Shown here: positions 47,021-59,309 of the stretch, one piece after another
How positions within the stretch are numbered: the stretch's first letter is position 1
Layout of the letters: every line of letters starts with the position of its first letter
Origin: Chinchilla lanigera
Lineage: Eukaryota; Chordata; Mammalia; Rodentia; Chinchillidae
Direction: 5' to 3'
Length of the DNA stretch: 64,000 nucleotides
NCBI RefSeq assembly: GCF_000276665.1
Contig: NW_004955429.1
Coordinates: 869,430-933,429, forward strand
Program-made: the position numbers and the translations under genes
The notes under the pieces: model-generated
What the model saw: only the letters and a program-made list of their open reading frames with translations
Database searches by the model: none
What the model was told of the DNA's origin: nothing

Positions 47021-50000
47021 TCTCTTGATTTAGTCAAATTGAGAGTTAAGATAATTGGCACAAAGTTGTTTACTTACTTGCATTCTCAAACATTTGGAAG
47101 TGGGGACTGGATGTTATTTACTAATGAATATTCAGAGCTTATCTAGTTTTTGTCATATGGTTGATTCTCTTTTCTATTTGAAACCAGTGTTCATGATATA
47201 TAGCCATATTAATAAAAATGCTAAATGTCTAATATTATGTGCACATGCATAGTTCCTCCTATTTAAATTTAATGTATTTTCCTGGCTAAATAATTCACCT
47301 TGCTTCAATCAAATTTCATCTTGTCAATTTTGTTAAATCCCTTTGGGGCTTCTATCATAAACTGAGATTTATTTTCTGTGATTGTGTTCTGTTTATTATC
47401 TTAAGTACTGTGTATTTAGTATTGTATAATTACATGCATTATCATAATGTAGAGATATACTCTTCTAGCCTGACAGATTCATTCAGCAATTAGTAGAATC
47501 AAATAGTTTACATGTAATTTGACAGAAAAATGGAGGCATACTTTGAATATGTGTTTTTCAAAGTCCACCAACTATGATTTTTATGGCTTTAAAAATATTG
47601 AGTCTAGTTGAACGTAGAAGTTAAAATGATAATAAAAGCAAAACACATAAAGTATAAATAAACTTGAGTTTAGCTGTCTTACACTTACAACTTCCATAGC
47701 CATTTTAGCAACACTTCAATGTAATGTCTAGAAATAGACTACACAAAAAAATGAAAGCAAATTCATTTTTGTCATGTGGTGAACTTGTAATCCAAAATTC
47801 CTATCTATAATTTCCTGTGAGGTTAGTACCTTGATCTCAACAGGATTATTGTCTGTGAAATGATAACAAGGTATAAAATAGAATTTCCCACTGAGACAAA
47901 GAAATTCTATTGAATAACTCTGAAAGGTGACATCTACCCTTAGGTTTATTGTAAGTGTATGTACCCTTCATTTAGTTTCTCTTTCTCTGTGAGCTCTGTT
48001 TTGACAGGGTCACATATCTGGGGCCTTTGGTATTCGATATGGCCAGCTCAGAAGTTCAAGTAGATTGGAAGTTCAGGCTCTCCCAGAGTGCTGTGCACAC
48101 AAAGAGAATAGGATAGATATGTACATTACATCTACACAGATGCATTCTTTGTGCTTTTTGTATACTGAATAGGTAGTTTCAGCCCTATAATTATATAAAT
48201 TCTGATTTACTCAGGAAGTAACTATCTCCTAATTTCATTCTGCTGTCCTTATGCTTTACAATTATGATTTTTTACTGAATATAATGTTTTAACAAAAAAT
48301 AAGGTAACACCCCCACAGATGCACATAAGTACACTTTTCTAAATTAAACATTTGACAATAAAATATCATGATTTTTATATCCCAACAAAAATAAGCCTAC
48401 AAGTGTTATGTTATGTTGCACTATTTTAATGGCTGCATAATATAGTATTTTACTTTTTCTGTGTGTCAAATATAAGCATGTGGGGGCTTATTATGAACTT
48501 CTTCTTTTGAAGTTTATGTTATATTAGCATCATAGTGGTATTATAACTACTTTTTCATATATGTGATTAATATCATAAATTCCCTTGCATAACTTGAAAT
48601 GAGGCCCATTATGCTGGATACTAATTCCCAGGAAAATGTATTTTATTAAGTATCCACTGTATTTCAGATCTCCTCTGCATTCTTTTGATCGAGAAATATT
48701 TGTTGTGACCAAATGAAAAGAAAGCTTTTTGCCAGTGTATTACTCGAATCTATTAAGCATATGGCTAGACTGCTGGCAAAATTTTCCTACAGTCCAGTAT
48801 CACCCTCATATACTTGTAAACTTGCTTACTGGGTAAGAACATTTCCTTTTCGTTACCTACTCTGTATCATGAAGGAACTTGTTTTAGAGTTTAATTTTCC
48901 TTACAAGAACTTCCCTTATCATTAACCTTATAATATTGGCAGGATTCTTAATGATGCATCTTGCCCTCTTCAAACTACACATAGGTATGGGACTCGAATT
49001 TTGAAAGAAATTGCTTAATTTCTAAAAATGAAAGTGAACTATAGTACATTTAAGCACATGATTGTTCTAAATCTCTGAACCAGTGATCTTAGGAGCTGTC
49101 CTGGTTTCCTTTCTCTCTGAGGCTGGCTTTGGCATTTTCTCATTTATTTCTGGTATGCTACATACTTCCCAGTACATTCCATTTTTCCTTATTTGTCAAT
49201 TTCTTTATGTCTTTTGGCAGCAAAGAGCTCTAACAGAATAAGCCCTATAATTAGGTCAGAGGCTACTAGTATGGTTCCCAAGAGCTCTGTAGACAAACTT
49301 TATTCTAGGTATGCAATTTCAAGCTCAGAAATATACTTGGGACACCTGGATAAGACCAGGAGGCTGATGTGGTAAATGAGAAGAAATCCACTACAGTGCA
49401 TCTGAATGTGCCATTTAAAACCTGTGCATTATTATCATACCCTTTACAATTATCTTCATGTTGTTTAATTACTCATCAAAGACACAAACTTGTCTTGATA
49501 AATTGATCCCTAACAAATGTCTGTGCTTATATCCTACCTAAACAACGGTCCCAGATTTGATATATATTTGCATTATATATAGATTTGAAGGGAGAAAATT
49601 ATAGAAGACCTAAAAGGCCACCTTCTCACTCAGATATCACCATGCATAACTGTGTAAACCTTAGTCATAATTAAGGCATTTGGAATTATAACATCTAAAT
49701 ATTTGGCTATTCTACCTGGTGTGAATGCTGATTTGCTAACTTCCTCTGTATACTTTAGATATGTAAGCCCTGTTTGATTTTATAGTTTTTTGATCAGTTT
49801 GAACTGAGTAGTAGTAGAACATTCTAGTTATTGATCACTCATTATTTTTATATATTCACCCAATTACAGGTAATGTTTTCATAATTTTATGTTACATAAT
49901 AGTTTTCCCATTTGCACATAGTTATCTACTTATCAGAAAAAAAGTAACTCAAAGGTGTAAATCTTAAAAAGTTGACCTTCCCAATTTTATGGTTGACATT

Positions 50001-50655
50001 TGCTTTTTTATTTGTGACTTTAGATAGAATTAGTTTTCTATAAGACTTAGTTTCTAAGTAGAACCCTTTCATCTAACCTTGTAAAACTTAACATTCCAAC
50101 TTAGATTGCTGCTATTTAAATTAATATCAACAAAATCTGTTACTTTAACTTAGATGAAAGTTGAGTGGTACAACTCCAGTTATTTTTATATCTAGAAGGA
50201 AATATGCTCACTATTTTTACTTTGAATCATTTTATTCTCTATATGGTGCATAGGGTGATTGAAAAGTATAAATAAAATGAAAAATGTTGATTGTGTGAGA
50301 TAATATACACTAATGTCACTAATCTTCTCTGACAAAATTATGTAAACTGTAAGAAAGCCCTTTGGAACATTATTTATACCTACTATCATTTACTTATTAT
50401 TCTAGCTTCTCTACAAACAATACCACCTATTAAAACTGAAATAATGAAAAAGAAAAGGGGCTTCCATGGCCAAACTTGAGTTTCACATTTCTATTTATCT
50501 TCATTTCTCCTAAGGAAAAAAAACATGAATTTGATAGATTGCTTAATGTGTTTGACCTTATTAAGAGGTGGTTTGCATTTATATTGAGGAGTTTGAAAAG
50601 AATTAGAGATCGATGCTAAGAAAGCCATGGTCATCCATTCATTTATATTTTAGTT
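47021..50655. other. Unassigned AT-rich sequence
   Basis: About 3.6 kb with no supported gene or repeat. Frames are short and not domain-bearing. Confidence 0.5.
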
Positions 50656-50659
50656 TTCT

Positions 50660-51760
50660 TTTCAATAAATATTTATCATGCGTTTGCCACAGTACTGTTC
50701 TAGAGTTTACTGAAAAAACCAGTGGCCCAGACAAAGAGGGCAAGGAAGGGGAGAGATGGTATTTTGGCTGGGGCCGAAAAACTGATAAAAGGTTAACAGG
50801 TAGGCAGATGGCTCTTGGAGATCTGCAGCACCTGGTCTTGGCTCGAGAGGTGAGAAGTCTTGAGGTAAGGCAGAGAGACATAAGTATGAAGAGATTCATG
50901 CCAGCTACCACGTTGAGAAAGGGAATCTGGAGGCCAGGGCAGAAGTGATGTGACTGTCTAGATCGATTATTAGTGAAATATCTGCAAGCACACTATCTTG
51001 GATGCATGTGGGAGTAAGAAGTGAGATGACACAAGTTGGGACTGTGGCACTGTCTGAGGGTAGGCTTGCCAGAAATTGCACTTAGATTGGATACGAGATA
51101 ATAAAAAAATGTTATGGGAGAATTCAGATATTTGGCTTAAGCAACTGAAAGGAAGGACTTCCTATTTCAAATATGGGAAGTATCGTTCATGATAATGTTT
51201 TGGGGATAAACTGGAGCCACAGAGGCAGTGTAAAATCAGCAGTTTGCTTTGGGCATAGTTACCAAAATTGTCTCTTAGATACTCAAATAGATCCATAAAA
51301 CAATAGTCTAAAATTCAAGTTAGGATTCTAAGACAGATGTTCAGGCCAAATACAAAATTTAGTGCTGTTGGCATGTTAATATTCAAAGATAACATTTAAA
51401 GTGTTGATTTTAATTGAGGTCAGGGAGGAAGTAAGTGTAGGTAGAGTAGTGAATACATCCATGAACTAAACCCCACACTCCTCCCACATCAAGTGGGGGG
51501 AGGCATGATAAGTAAACAGCAAAGGAGATGAAAGGAGCTACTAGTGAGGTCCAGGGTGAGCCGGTATTGTGTGGTGCTTCGAGACCAAAGTAAATACTTT
51601 TCGTGAGGAACAAGTGGTCAGCTGTGCAAAAACTTTTGCTAGCTGATGGAGAAAGCATTTAAAAATGAACACTGAATTTAGTGGCTTTGGTAAAAATAGG
51701 TTGTTTGGACTTATTGGGATAGGTTTAAGTGAGAATGAGAAAGGAGCATTTGGGAATAGC
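50660..51760 (-). mobile_element. Long L2 LINE remnant, 3' end to RT region
   Basis: The plus strand starts with the antisense L2 3' end (caataaatatttatcatgcg, ccacagtactgttctag). It then follows antisense L2 ORF order: gatctgcagcacctggtctt, gaggccagggcagaagtgat, 'tcttagatactcaaatagat', 'caaaggagatgaaaggagct', 'ctgtgcaaaaacttttgcta' and 'gaatttagtggctttgg'. The last parts correspond to the CR1-clade reverse transcriptase. The 82-codon minus frame at 51410-51658 is a decayed RT piece. Identity is low, so the family call rests on order of motifs across 1.1 kb. Confidence 0.65.
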
Positions 51761-52885
51761 AAGTATTTGCATTTATTTTGAAGAGTTTATTCTGAAGAGA
51801 AATAGGGAAACAAGCAAGAGCTTAAAGCTAAAGTGAGATCCGGAGAGCTGCATTTATTTAGTATGCTTGTATATTGCAAGGAATGGTTTAGTAAGAAGAA
51901 AAAGAAAGGATAGAGTGTTAAAAAACTGCACCTGATCAGTTTTCTAATGAGATCTGCAGTTTAATTTTAACTTTATGGGACTGTAAAGTTTCTCAGCTTT
52001 GATCACTTGCAGGCAAAGTTACAGACCCCTAGAGAGCTGGATGGTCAAAAATGGTATCATATGATGTTAAAAGTTTATGCAATCATCTCTCTGCCCTTAT
52101 TTCAGAGGTGTAAATCACTTTCCATACTTCTGTACTGATGAGATTTAGTGCACACCATAAGGGCTGCCATTGTTGAGAACAAAGACTTCAACGCTTGTGA
52201 TTTTGACAGGGATAAGAACATCGGGGTGTGGAAGTTGATGCTGCTCTGAATGGATATATTAACTTGTCAGTCAAAGGAAGATAGATTACCAGGTGTAAAA
52301 GGATATGAAAACTTAGTAGTTATTCCAAAAATACTGCAGTATGCAGCTCAGTTTTAAGCAATGTTTATAGCAGTAAAATGTAAGCAATGTACACAGTGTT
52401 TCTAATAATAGTAAAAGAATGTTGAAGGCCTATACTGGCTTGTGGTAGGAAAGAGTTACATCCTGCTATTTGATAATAGGGAGTCAAGGGCAATATCTAA
52501 AATTGATAAGCCAAGAAATAACAGTATGAAATATGATTTAGAAATAGAGAGGTAAAAGTCAGAAGAAGCATAGTTAAGTGGGGCTTCTTGGGAATGTCAT
52601 TGGCTGGCAGTGACCAGGAGAGGTGCCAGCATCTCATGATGAGGTTTATCACACACTATGGCTTTTAAGTTAGACTGAAAACTAGACAAACAGAATAAGT
52701 GTGAGATAGAACATAGCGGGCAAAGTTTTAGGTGTGGCATCTGTTGAAGAATACACTTGTCCCACATTTTATAAGTAAACAGAGGGAATGAATTAAGAAC
52801 TAGTGAATTTGTTCCCCTTCACAAAGAATGCTAAGTAACCTTTGTTAAATTGCACATAATTAGTTATGTTTAAAATAGCCAGAGA
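51761..52885. other. Unassigned sequence, possibly more L2
   Basis: It may continue the L2 remnant, but I cannot align it by eye. No gene is seen. Confidence 0.4.
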
Positions 52886-52980
52886 TGATGATGAGATAAG
52901 AGAATCACAAGTTCAATTCCAGCTTGGATAATTTAGCAACTTACCAAAACACTGTCACAAAATTAATTTTAAAAAGAAAC

Positions 52981-53045
52981 AGAAGAAGAAGAAGAAGAAG
53001 AAGAAGAAGAAGAAGAAGAAGAAGAAGAAGAAGAAGAAGAAGAAG
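52981..53045 (+). repeat. (GAA)n microsatellite, at least 21 units
   Basis: Uninterrupted GAA units run into the assembly gap, so the true length is unknown. The poly-Arg, poly-Leu, poly-Phe and poly-Ser frames here are artefacts. Confidence 0.97.
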
Positions 53046-53220
53046 NNNNNNNNNNNNNNNNNNNNNNNNNNNNNNNNNNNNNNNNNNNNNNNNNNNNNNN
53101 NNNNNNNNNNNNNNNNNNNNNNNNNNNNNNNNNNNNNNNNNNNNNNNNNNNNNNNNNNNNNNNNNNNNNNNNNNNNNNNNNNNNNNNNNNNNNNNNNNNN
53201 NNNNNNNNNNNNNNNNNNNN
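53046..53220. other. Assembly gap (175 N)
   Basis: All bases are N. The gap sits between two purine arrays, so the missing sequence is probably more repeat. Its real length cannot be inferred. Confidence 1.
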
Positions 53221-53269
53221 AGGAGAAGGAGAAGGAGAAGGAGAAGGAGAAGGAGAAGGAGAAGGAGAA
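53221..53269 (+). repeat. (AGGAGA)n hexanucleotide array
   Basis: About eight hexamers starting at the right edge of the gap and ending in gagaaac. The unit differs from the GAA array on the left side. Confidence 0.95.
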
Positions 53270-53338
53270 ACAACACAACAAACCTGGAAGGATAGCTTAG
53301 TGTTAAGGCCCTGGTTTAAATCCCCAGTACCACAAAAA

Positions 53339-56300
53339 CTAATAGTAATCATTACTAACAAGTTATTTAAATTAGGCCTATTATTACTGCAGAGGGCTTT
53401 GGGGGCTAGCAGATCCAAATGTATTGCTTTTGGGGTTTTTTTTTTTGGTTGTTTTTGTAAAACAAACACAGTTTGCAATCATGATTGATACACTGTTGTA
53501 TTCTGAATGCTAACATTTCATTAGGATTCCTTTGTATCAATATTTATGAGTAGGATTGATGTGAAATTTCTTTAGTACAATTTTTGTGAGCTTTTTAGAC
53601 TAGTGTTTCACCTGATTTATGAAAGCAATTTGTGAATTTCTCTTCTTTTCCTGTGCTCTGGCACAGATTCACATTAAGGAGTTAAAAACTTCCATAAATA
53701 CAACTTAAGTATGCCTTTCATGGGACCAGAACATATGATTGAGAAGATCAATATCAATCTCCCTTTTTTTTTTTTTTCCATCTTCAGATTCCTAGATGAG
53801 ACTCAAAAAGAGTAACTCCCAAAGACACAGTGGCCCATTTCCAGGACTCTGTGTTTATGCACACACATGGAAAAACTAAACCCATATTGATGAATCATTC
53901 TCAGACTCCCAATCCTGCCCTGTGTGGGACCCTCAACTCTGGGTAGAAGGAAGGAGGTCATATAAGAGAATAAACTTCCCTTGCACAACCCCTCACCCAC
54001 ACCACCTTGCCCAGTGAATTAGCTCTTTCAGCTAGCAAGTTAATATTATACCAGGCTATTTATTAATATGCATAAATTTCATGGAAGTGTTTATGTTAAA
54101 ATATGGAAATATTAACCCTTTAAAATATTGTTTTAAACATTTCTTAATCTCCACTTCAAATTTAGTTTAGAATATGTTTGGTACAGAAAGGGGAGGTAAA
54201 ATGAGGAAGGAAAATAACAGATTTAATAGTAAACTTCAGTTGTAGTATTATGTAAACATACTTTTAAATTTGGTACATTTAAATTTGGTACAATTAGTGA
54301 AAATGCATTCTTAATATCTAGGTAGTTTGAACATTAGTGGGTACCTGCAGGATCACTATAAAACAAATAAAGTCTTAAACTTCATTTACTTATAAGTTAC
54401 ATTATTTTATGCAGATTTCATTCTAACACAGTTCATTTAACATAACAAATTGGCCACTGCATGCAATGGAAGAAAATGTAACTATGAGTGGAAATTTTTA
54501 AATAACTATGACCAGGTAAGCTTTCACATGTAGGAAGGTCTTTCCCTTTTCCCTTTTCTACTTTATTTACATTTTCACTTTGAAGGTTAAACAGGAACAA
54601 ATGATATGCAAAAAAATTTATCTGTGACAGTTCCCTTCTGGTTATGTATAACTAACATATATTTGAAATCTCTAGAGAATATGTTGTAGTTTTATTAAAT
54701 GTAATTTCTTAATCTAAAAGAGAAATGAATACCAATTATAAACACCTTATCAGAGATGGTATGAGTTTGGTCAGTAATATAGTAAAAAACTGGAATTGTG
54801 TTGATCAATCCTTCTATTGCTTTTGATATAAAGTGGGATCCAAATAACTCAATACTATGGCCTTTAAAATGCATTAACTAGGCAGTCTGTATTAAAGTGG
54901 AAATATGCAAATAATCATGACCATTAAAGAAAAAAAGGAAATCATCAGTTTCCGTCTGCTTAAGTATATATTTGCCTGGAGTCTCTGTATATCTACATAA
55001 CCAAAAAGGAAGATAAGGGTAGAGTCAGGTTGTGTGCGATCTTGCTCACGGCAGCAGCAAGGGAAAGAATTCACACTGCACAGTCAGTAAGACCAGCTAT
55101 TTACAACAAAGAGAATTTATTGTTATTTTCTAATGATGTACAGTTTACTTGTCTTTAAATTTAAGTGCTTCCTGAATGTAGAAAATGTAATTATGCATTG
55201 AAAAGAAATGGAGCTCTAGCTGGCTTGTTCCGGTTAAACTTTGATCGATAAGGCTTGTAGGCAACAGTTCAACACATCTAAGAAACTGCAGATATAAGTG
55301 AATCAGTAAAAATGGAAGAAAAAATAAAGGAGAAATTATCATGTATCTTGGACTTGATAAAAAATTACAAAATATTCATTCCAAAATTACAATTGGACAT
55401 TATAATTAGAGACTACATTGTAAGATAGAGATTAACACTGAAAACTAGAAATAAATTGCCCAGGATATTTTGGTGACTCCCAGTTGATCAATGAGTCAGA
55501 TTTGGCAACCTTGATAAAGACAGGAGAGGGTCTGTTCAGGCCTCCTGCCTGCCCCGCCTTAGGGCTAATTACAGGGCAGATGATGGAGGGAGATTTTATG
55601 ACCCTTCCCAGAGAACAGCGTCCTGCCCTCCTTTAAAATACCATAGTAATTTATCTCTGTCTTGCTTACATTGGAGATCATTATCTATACATTTTGGTTA
55701 TGTTAATAAATTAAAACTATTAAATATTAATTAGATCCAAAGTTATTTAATAACATCCTTCCCCTTTTTGTCTGCCACAGCTTCTGTGAATAGAGAATTC
55801 CCACATATGTTCCCAGGACCTAATCTCTATGGCTGTGTTGCTGTGTGATTTTTGTTTCATTCTTCTTTACTTATTTGCTAAACTTTGCCTCTCTTGGTCC
55901 ACAAAAAAAGCTTGCAAGATGAGGAATGTGAGATTTGGAAATTGTGTGTTTTTCAAACACGTTTTTACGCTGTCTCTCTGTGTTGATATCTGAAGTGTCG
56001 CACTCTGGAGTCCAGGCTGTCTCCCTTCCCTGCTTCAGCGACACTGGCAGGGAACATGCACAGTGTCGTTGTCAGTGAGTGGATGCGGACAGCTTAATCA
56101 TTGCCTTAGCTCCTTTTTCTGCTCCAAGCTCCCTTCTCTGTTTCAGATGCTACATGGCAGTGCATCTACATTTTTCTCATTACTCCTTTACTGCCTCACC
56201 TCTTTTCCCCCCTATTTCTTAGTTTTCCTTGAGACTGGAAAGATCTGGAGCATGGAGATAGGAAGATTAAACTCAAGTGCCATAATTTCCTCCCCCCTCA

Positions 56301-56355
56301 CACTTTGGCCACTATTTTTATAATCAGATCTCACTATTTTGCAGTTCTTCTATTG
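53339..56355. other. Unassigned AT-rich sequence
   Basis: About 3 kb with no supported gene. Poly(T) runs occur at about 53438 and 53765. A GC-richer strip at 55010-55080 (ttgtgtgcgatcttgctcac, ggcagcagcaagggaaagaa) and another at 55500-55640 could belong to an LTR, but I cannot define one. Confidence 0.4.
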
Positions 56356-56359
56356 GCTT

Positions 56360-56535
56360 TGGGATCCCTCTTTGCAGCACTTAGCACAGTTGTAATTTAT
56401 TCTTATTTGTTCTTATATTCATAGATGTTTGTCCCCTCCAGTAAAATGTAAACTGTCTGTGGACCAGGACAGTCTTTCTTTTCTAATATTTCAAATATCA
56501 ATTTCTCAGTAATGCCTGGACCTTGGGTTTGCATA
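56360..56535 (+). mobile_element. L2 LINE 3' end
   Basis: ctttgcagcacttagcacag, 'tttattcttatttgttctta', ccctccagtaaaatgtaaac and 'ctgtggaccaggacagtctt' follow the L2 3' UTR order (catagcacttatca, ccactagaatgtaagc, gggcagggac). 'tcagtaatgcctggacctt' completes it. Confidence 0.7.
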
Positions 56536-57269
56536 GACAAGAGAAAAATCACAGATCACTGAAAAATTAAAGTTGCACATAGAGTTGAGCCTATTTTCAT
56601 AATATTTTGTATTTTAGCTTATTTTTTTAAAAAAATTTTCCCTTCAGTCTTTCCAAAAATATGCTAAATCTGTGAAAGTGGTCAAAATCACAACTGGGCC
56701 ATTTTTTGTTGAAAACCAAGCAACAATAAGTAAGTAAAGCCGGGAGATTGCAATGGAGCGAATCTCATGCACTTCATTGAGAACTTCCACAAAAGACTGC
56801 CAGAACCACAGCTTTGCACAAAGGCCACCCCAACCTTACACAAAAAATATCTCTGCAAGGATGTCTGGCTTGTTTAGTCTTTCACTAATGGCATCCTTGC
56901 AGCCAAAGATTTTCATTTCAAAAGAACCAATGCAATTCACCTCATTCTGCTTTATGAAACCTCTTGCTTTATTTTCTGAATACTACAGTTTACAGTGGCA
57001 CATATATTCTATTGTAGGAAATTTCTCATTTACAACAACCTCAGAAAGCAACATGCTGTTGCAAACTACTTGAATCTTTGTGACAGGTCCCTAATGATAA
57101 TTAACCTAGTCAAGGTCCAAAGGTCTGCATGAGATGAGATGAGATCTGCATGAGCGTGAGATGTTAAATGCCTAGTCATGTGACCCTGTCCAAAGAATTA
57201 CTTTATTGGCCAGGAAAAATGAAAGTTGAAATAAGAATTAGCAGGTCTTAAACTTGGTGCTAGGGATGT
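56536..57269. other. Unassigned sequence
   Basis: It contains a 106-codon plus frame (56753-57073) without recognisable domains, and a short GATGA repetition at 57126-57160. No gene call. Confidence 0.45.
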
Positions 57270-57410
57270 ATTCCTGTATTTGTCCATTTAATAATCACAA
57301 GAATGTTACTTATTACCAGACTTTCTATCTTTTCCAGAGAAGAAAGCTGAAGCTCAGAGAGGTTATAAGGAGAATAACTCAGGATCGCAACTAGAAAGTA
57401 AAGGAGTTGC
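57270..57410 (-). mobile_element. MIR SINE
   Basis: Antisense MIR core in order: ccatttaataatcacaagaa, tgttacttattaccagactt, 'gaagaaagctgaagctcaga', gaggttataaggagaataac, 'caggatcgcaactagaaagt'. Confidence 0.8.
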
Positions 57411-58390
57411 ACTTCATATTCTGCTGTAGTCTTCAGTACAGCTGCTGATTTCATGCAAACCATATATTTCCTAATATGGTCATTTCAAGAACCTACTGCG
57501 TTGAATGAGGTATCTCTCCTACCAATTATGTTCCTGGTCATACTTAGTCTTTAACTGCATACTGAGCCAGGCAAGGGGAACAAAGTGACCTGGAGCCAAG
57601 ATCAAGTCTCAAAACCACTCTTACTTTCCTTTCTCCTCCAACCTAACTTTTTCAAAGGCTACATAGCATTCCTTATCTGTAAACTATCATCCTGCAGGCC
57701 AAATCACATAGACTAGTAGCTTAGCTTTGATTACAGATGTTCTGACCTAACTGACACTCTTAAACTCTGACCTCTTCCTTCTACAAGAACTTGAATAAAA
57801 CTTCAAGGAAAGATCAATTCAACCATCTCTATCTGTTGTGAAGTGATGTCTAGCTAGACTAAGGAATGTTCTGCTTAGTGACCTATGATCATGCTTTATG
57901 TAAAGTTTCTAGGATGTATTTTTCTGTTGATTAGAGATTAAGTGTAACATTTCCCCCTGGGGTTGCCAAAGCTTTGGAAAATTCAAACTGTTAACATTTC
58001 ATTTAAGCTGAACAGTGAAAGAAAAAATAATTTTTCTTCCTCAAAATGAGTGTGCTATTATTTTGTGATATGGGAGGAAGTTTTCATTGTAAAGTTTTCA
58101 GTTAGTTGAGATAAAAATATTTATACATTTATTAAGGGTATGTACAGTATGCTCTTGTTATTTTTATACTACTACTATCAACTCTATTCCTATATATCTA
58201 CCACTTTAAAAAATATATTTTGTATGGTTTTAAATGGATAACCACCAAGGAGAAGCAAAAATTTCAAACACCAAATTTCATTTTTCCCATTCTTTTTTAG
58301 AAAAATACATTAGTGAAACAGAATGAAATATCATGTCCAAAGACAACTTTGGAAGAAATAATATAAAGACGTCTATAATAATGAGAGAAG
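57411..58390. other. Unassigned AT-rich sequence
   Basis: Nothing recognised. Confidence 0.5.
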
Positions 58391-58395
58391 GATGA

Positions 58396-58738
58396 TGTTA
58401 TGGTTTGTGCCTGGGTGTCCCCCCAAATCCTCACATAGTCATGTGGTGGGATTTTAGAATTTTGATTGACTGGGTGTGAGTGCTACACTGGGGCGGATAG
58501 TTTGCATAGGTAAGGGAGAAGAAGAGGTTGCTTATCACCACTCCTCCCTTTTGCTCTTGTTGATTTTGCTATCTTCTGCCAGCATGAACTGTTACCCTCT
58601 GCCATGTGCCACTCTGCCTTGGAGCCAGGCAAGTATGGACTGAAATGTCCACAAACTGTGAGCAAAATAAATCTTTCCTTCCTTAATTCTGGGTGTCAGG
58701 TATTTTGTCTCAGCAAAGGGAGAAATGTATCCAAGACA
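58396..58738 (+). mobile_element. MaLR-type solo LTR with 5-bp target duplication
   Basis: The 343-bp element starts 'tgttatggtttgtgcctggg' with 'tgtccccccaaatcctcaca', continues through 'agtatggactgaaatgtcca', gtgagcaaaataaatctttc (poly(A) signal) and caggtattttgtctcagcaa, and ends aagaca. The repeat gatga occurs at 58391-58395 and 58739-58743, giving TG...CA termini with a 5-bp duplication as expected for ERVL-MaLR LTRs. Confidence 0.9.
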
Positions 58739-58743
58739 GATGA

Positions 58744-59210
58744 TGAATACTTTTATCACTACATATGCATGTTTAAGGAGCAGTTAATGAAAATTAATGA
58801 AATTCCCACTGTAAATTAACCAAGTCAGAATAACTAATGTAAAAGTTATTTGGGAATAGTGTAAAATTTTTTTTAAAAGAGAGAACTTCCATTATAATTC
58901 AATAGAATATTGACACCAATATGAACAAAACATCTGACACCTGTCATTGGTTTTTCCTTTCTTTGATTAGGAAGCTCCATTGACTTCCAATAGGTGAATT
59001 GTTCAAATTTACCAGAAGAATCAAAGCCCTGTATAACTCCAGAAACCTAATTGTACAGGACAAAGAATGTGAAGATAGTTACTGAATAATAGCTTCAAAT
59101 CTCAGCAACATGAACTGGTCCACACCTTCCTGTCCTAGGAGTGTTGGATAGAAGGAAAAAAAAAGAAGAGATGGATTGTGAGTTGGAAGTATCTCAGAAA
59201 ACCTCTTCTA
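58744..59210. other. Unassigned sequence
   Basis: Nothing recognised. Confidence 0.5.
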
Positions 59211-59212
59211 TT

Positions 59213-59308
59213 TTTCTTCTTTTTGGGAGATGGGGTGGGTACCAGGAATCAAAGGACCTTGCACTGGACAGACAGGCACTGTGCTGCTGAGTTATATCCT
59301 GGGTCCTT
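59213..59308 (-). mobile_element. Old ID SINE
   Basis: Antisense ID with losses: ggtaccaggaatcaaaggac (a short deletion removes gaactcac), 'cttgcactggacagacaggc', actgtgctgctgagttatatcc. There is no clear target duplication. Confidence 0.85.
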
Positions 59309-59309
59309 C

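Larger units (their letters stand above)
52888..53338 (+). mobile_element. B1-dID composite SINE with expanded linker and assembly gap
   Basis: The left part is the B1 3' half: 'gataagagaatcacaagttc', 'cagcttggataatttagcaa', aacactgtcacaaaat. The right part is ID-like: 'acctggaaggatagcttagt', 'taaggccctggtttaaatcc', ccagtaccacaaaaac. The ID part lacks about 20 nt of the usual middle. Between the halves, where the family has an A-rich linker, lie a GAA array, a gap and an AGGAGA array. The B1 5' end is missing. Confidence 0.7.

Noticed and set aside
52924..53478. Poly-Arg, poly-Leu, poly-Phe and poly-Ser frames
   Set aside because: They span GAA/AGGAGA arrays and an N gap, so the translation through the gap is meaningless.
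55000..55640. Possible LTR near a ggcagcagcaaggg motif
   Set aside because: It is suggestive of an LTR edge, but I could not find both termini, a poly(A) signal in place or a target duplication.
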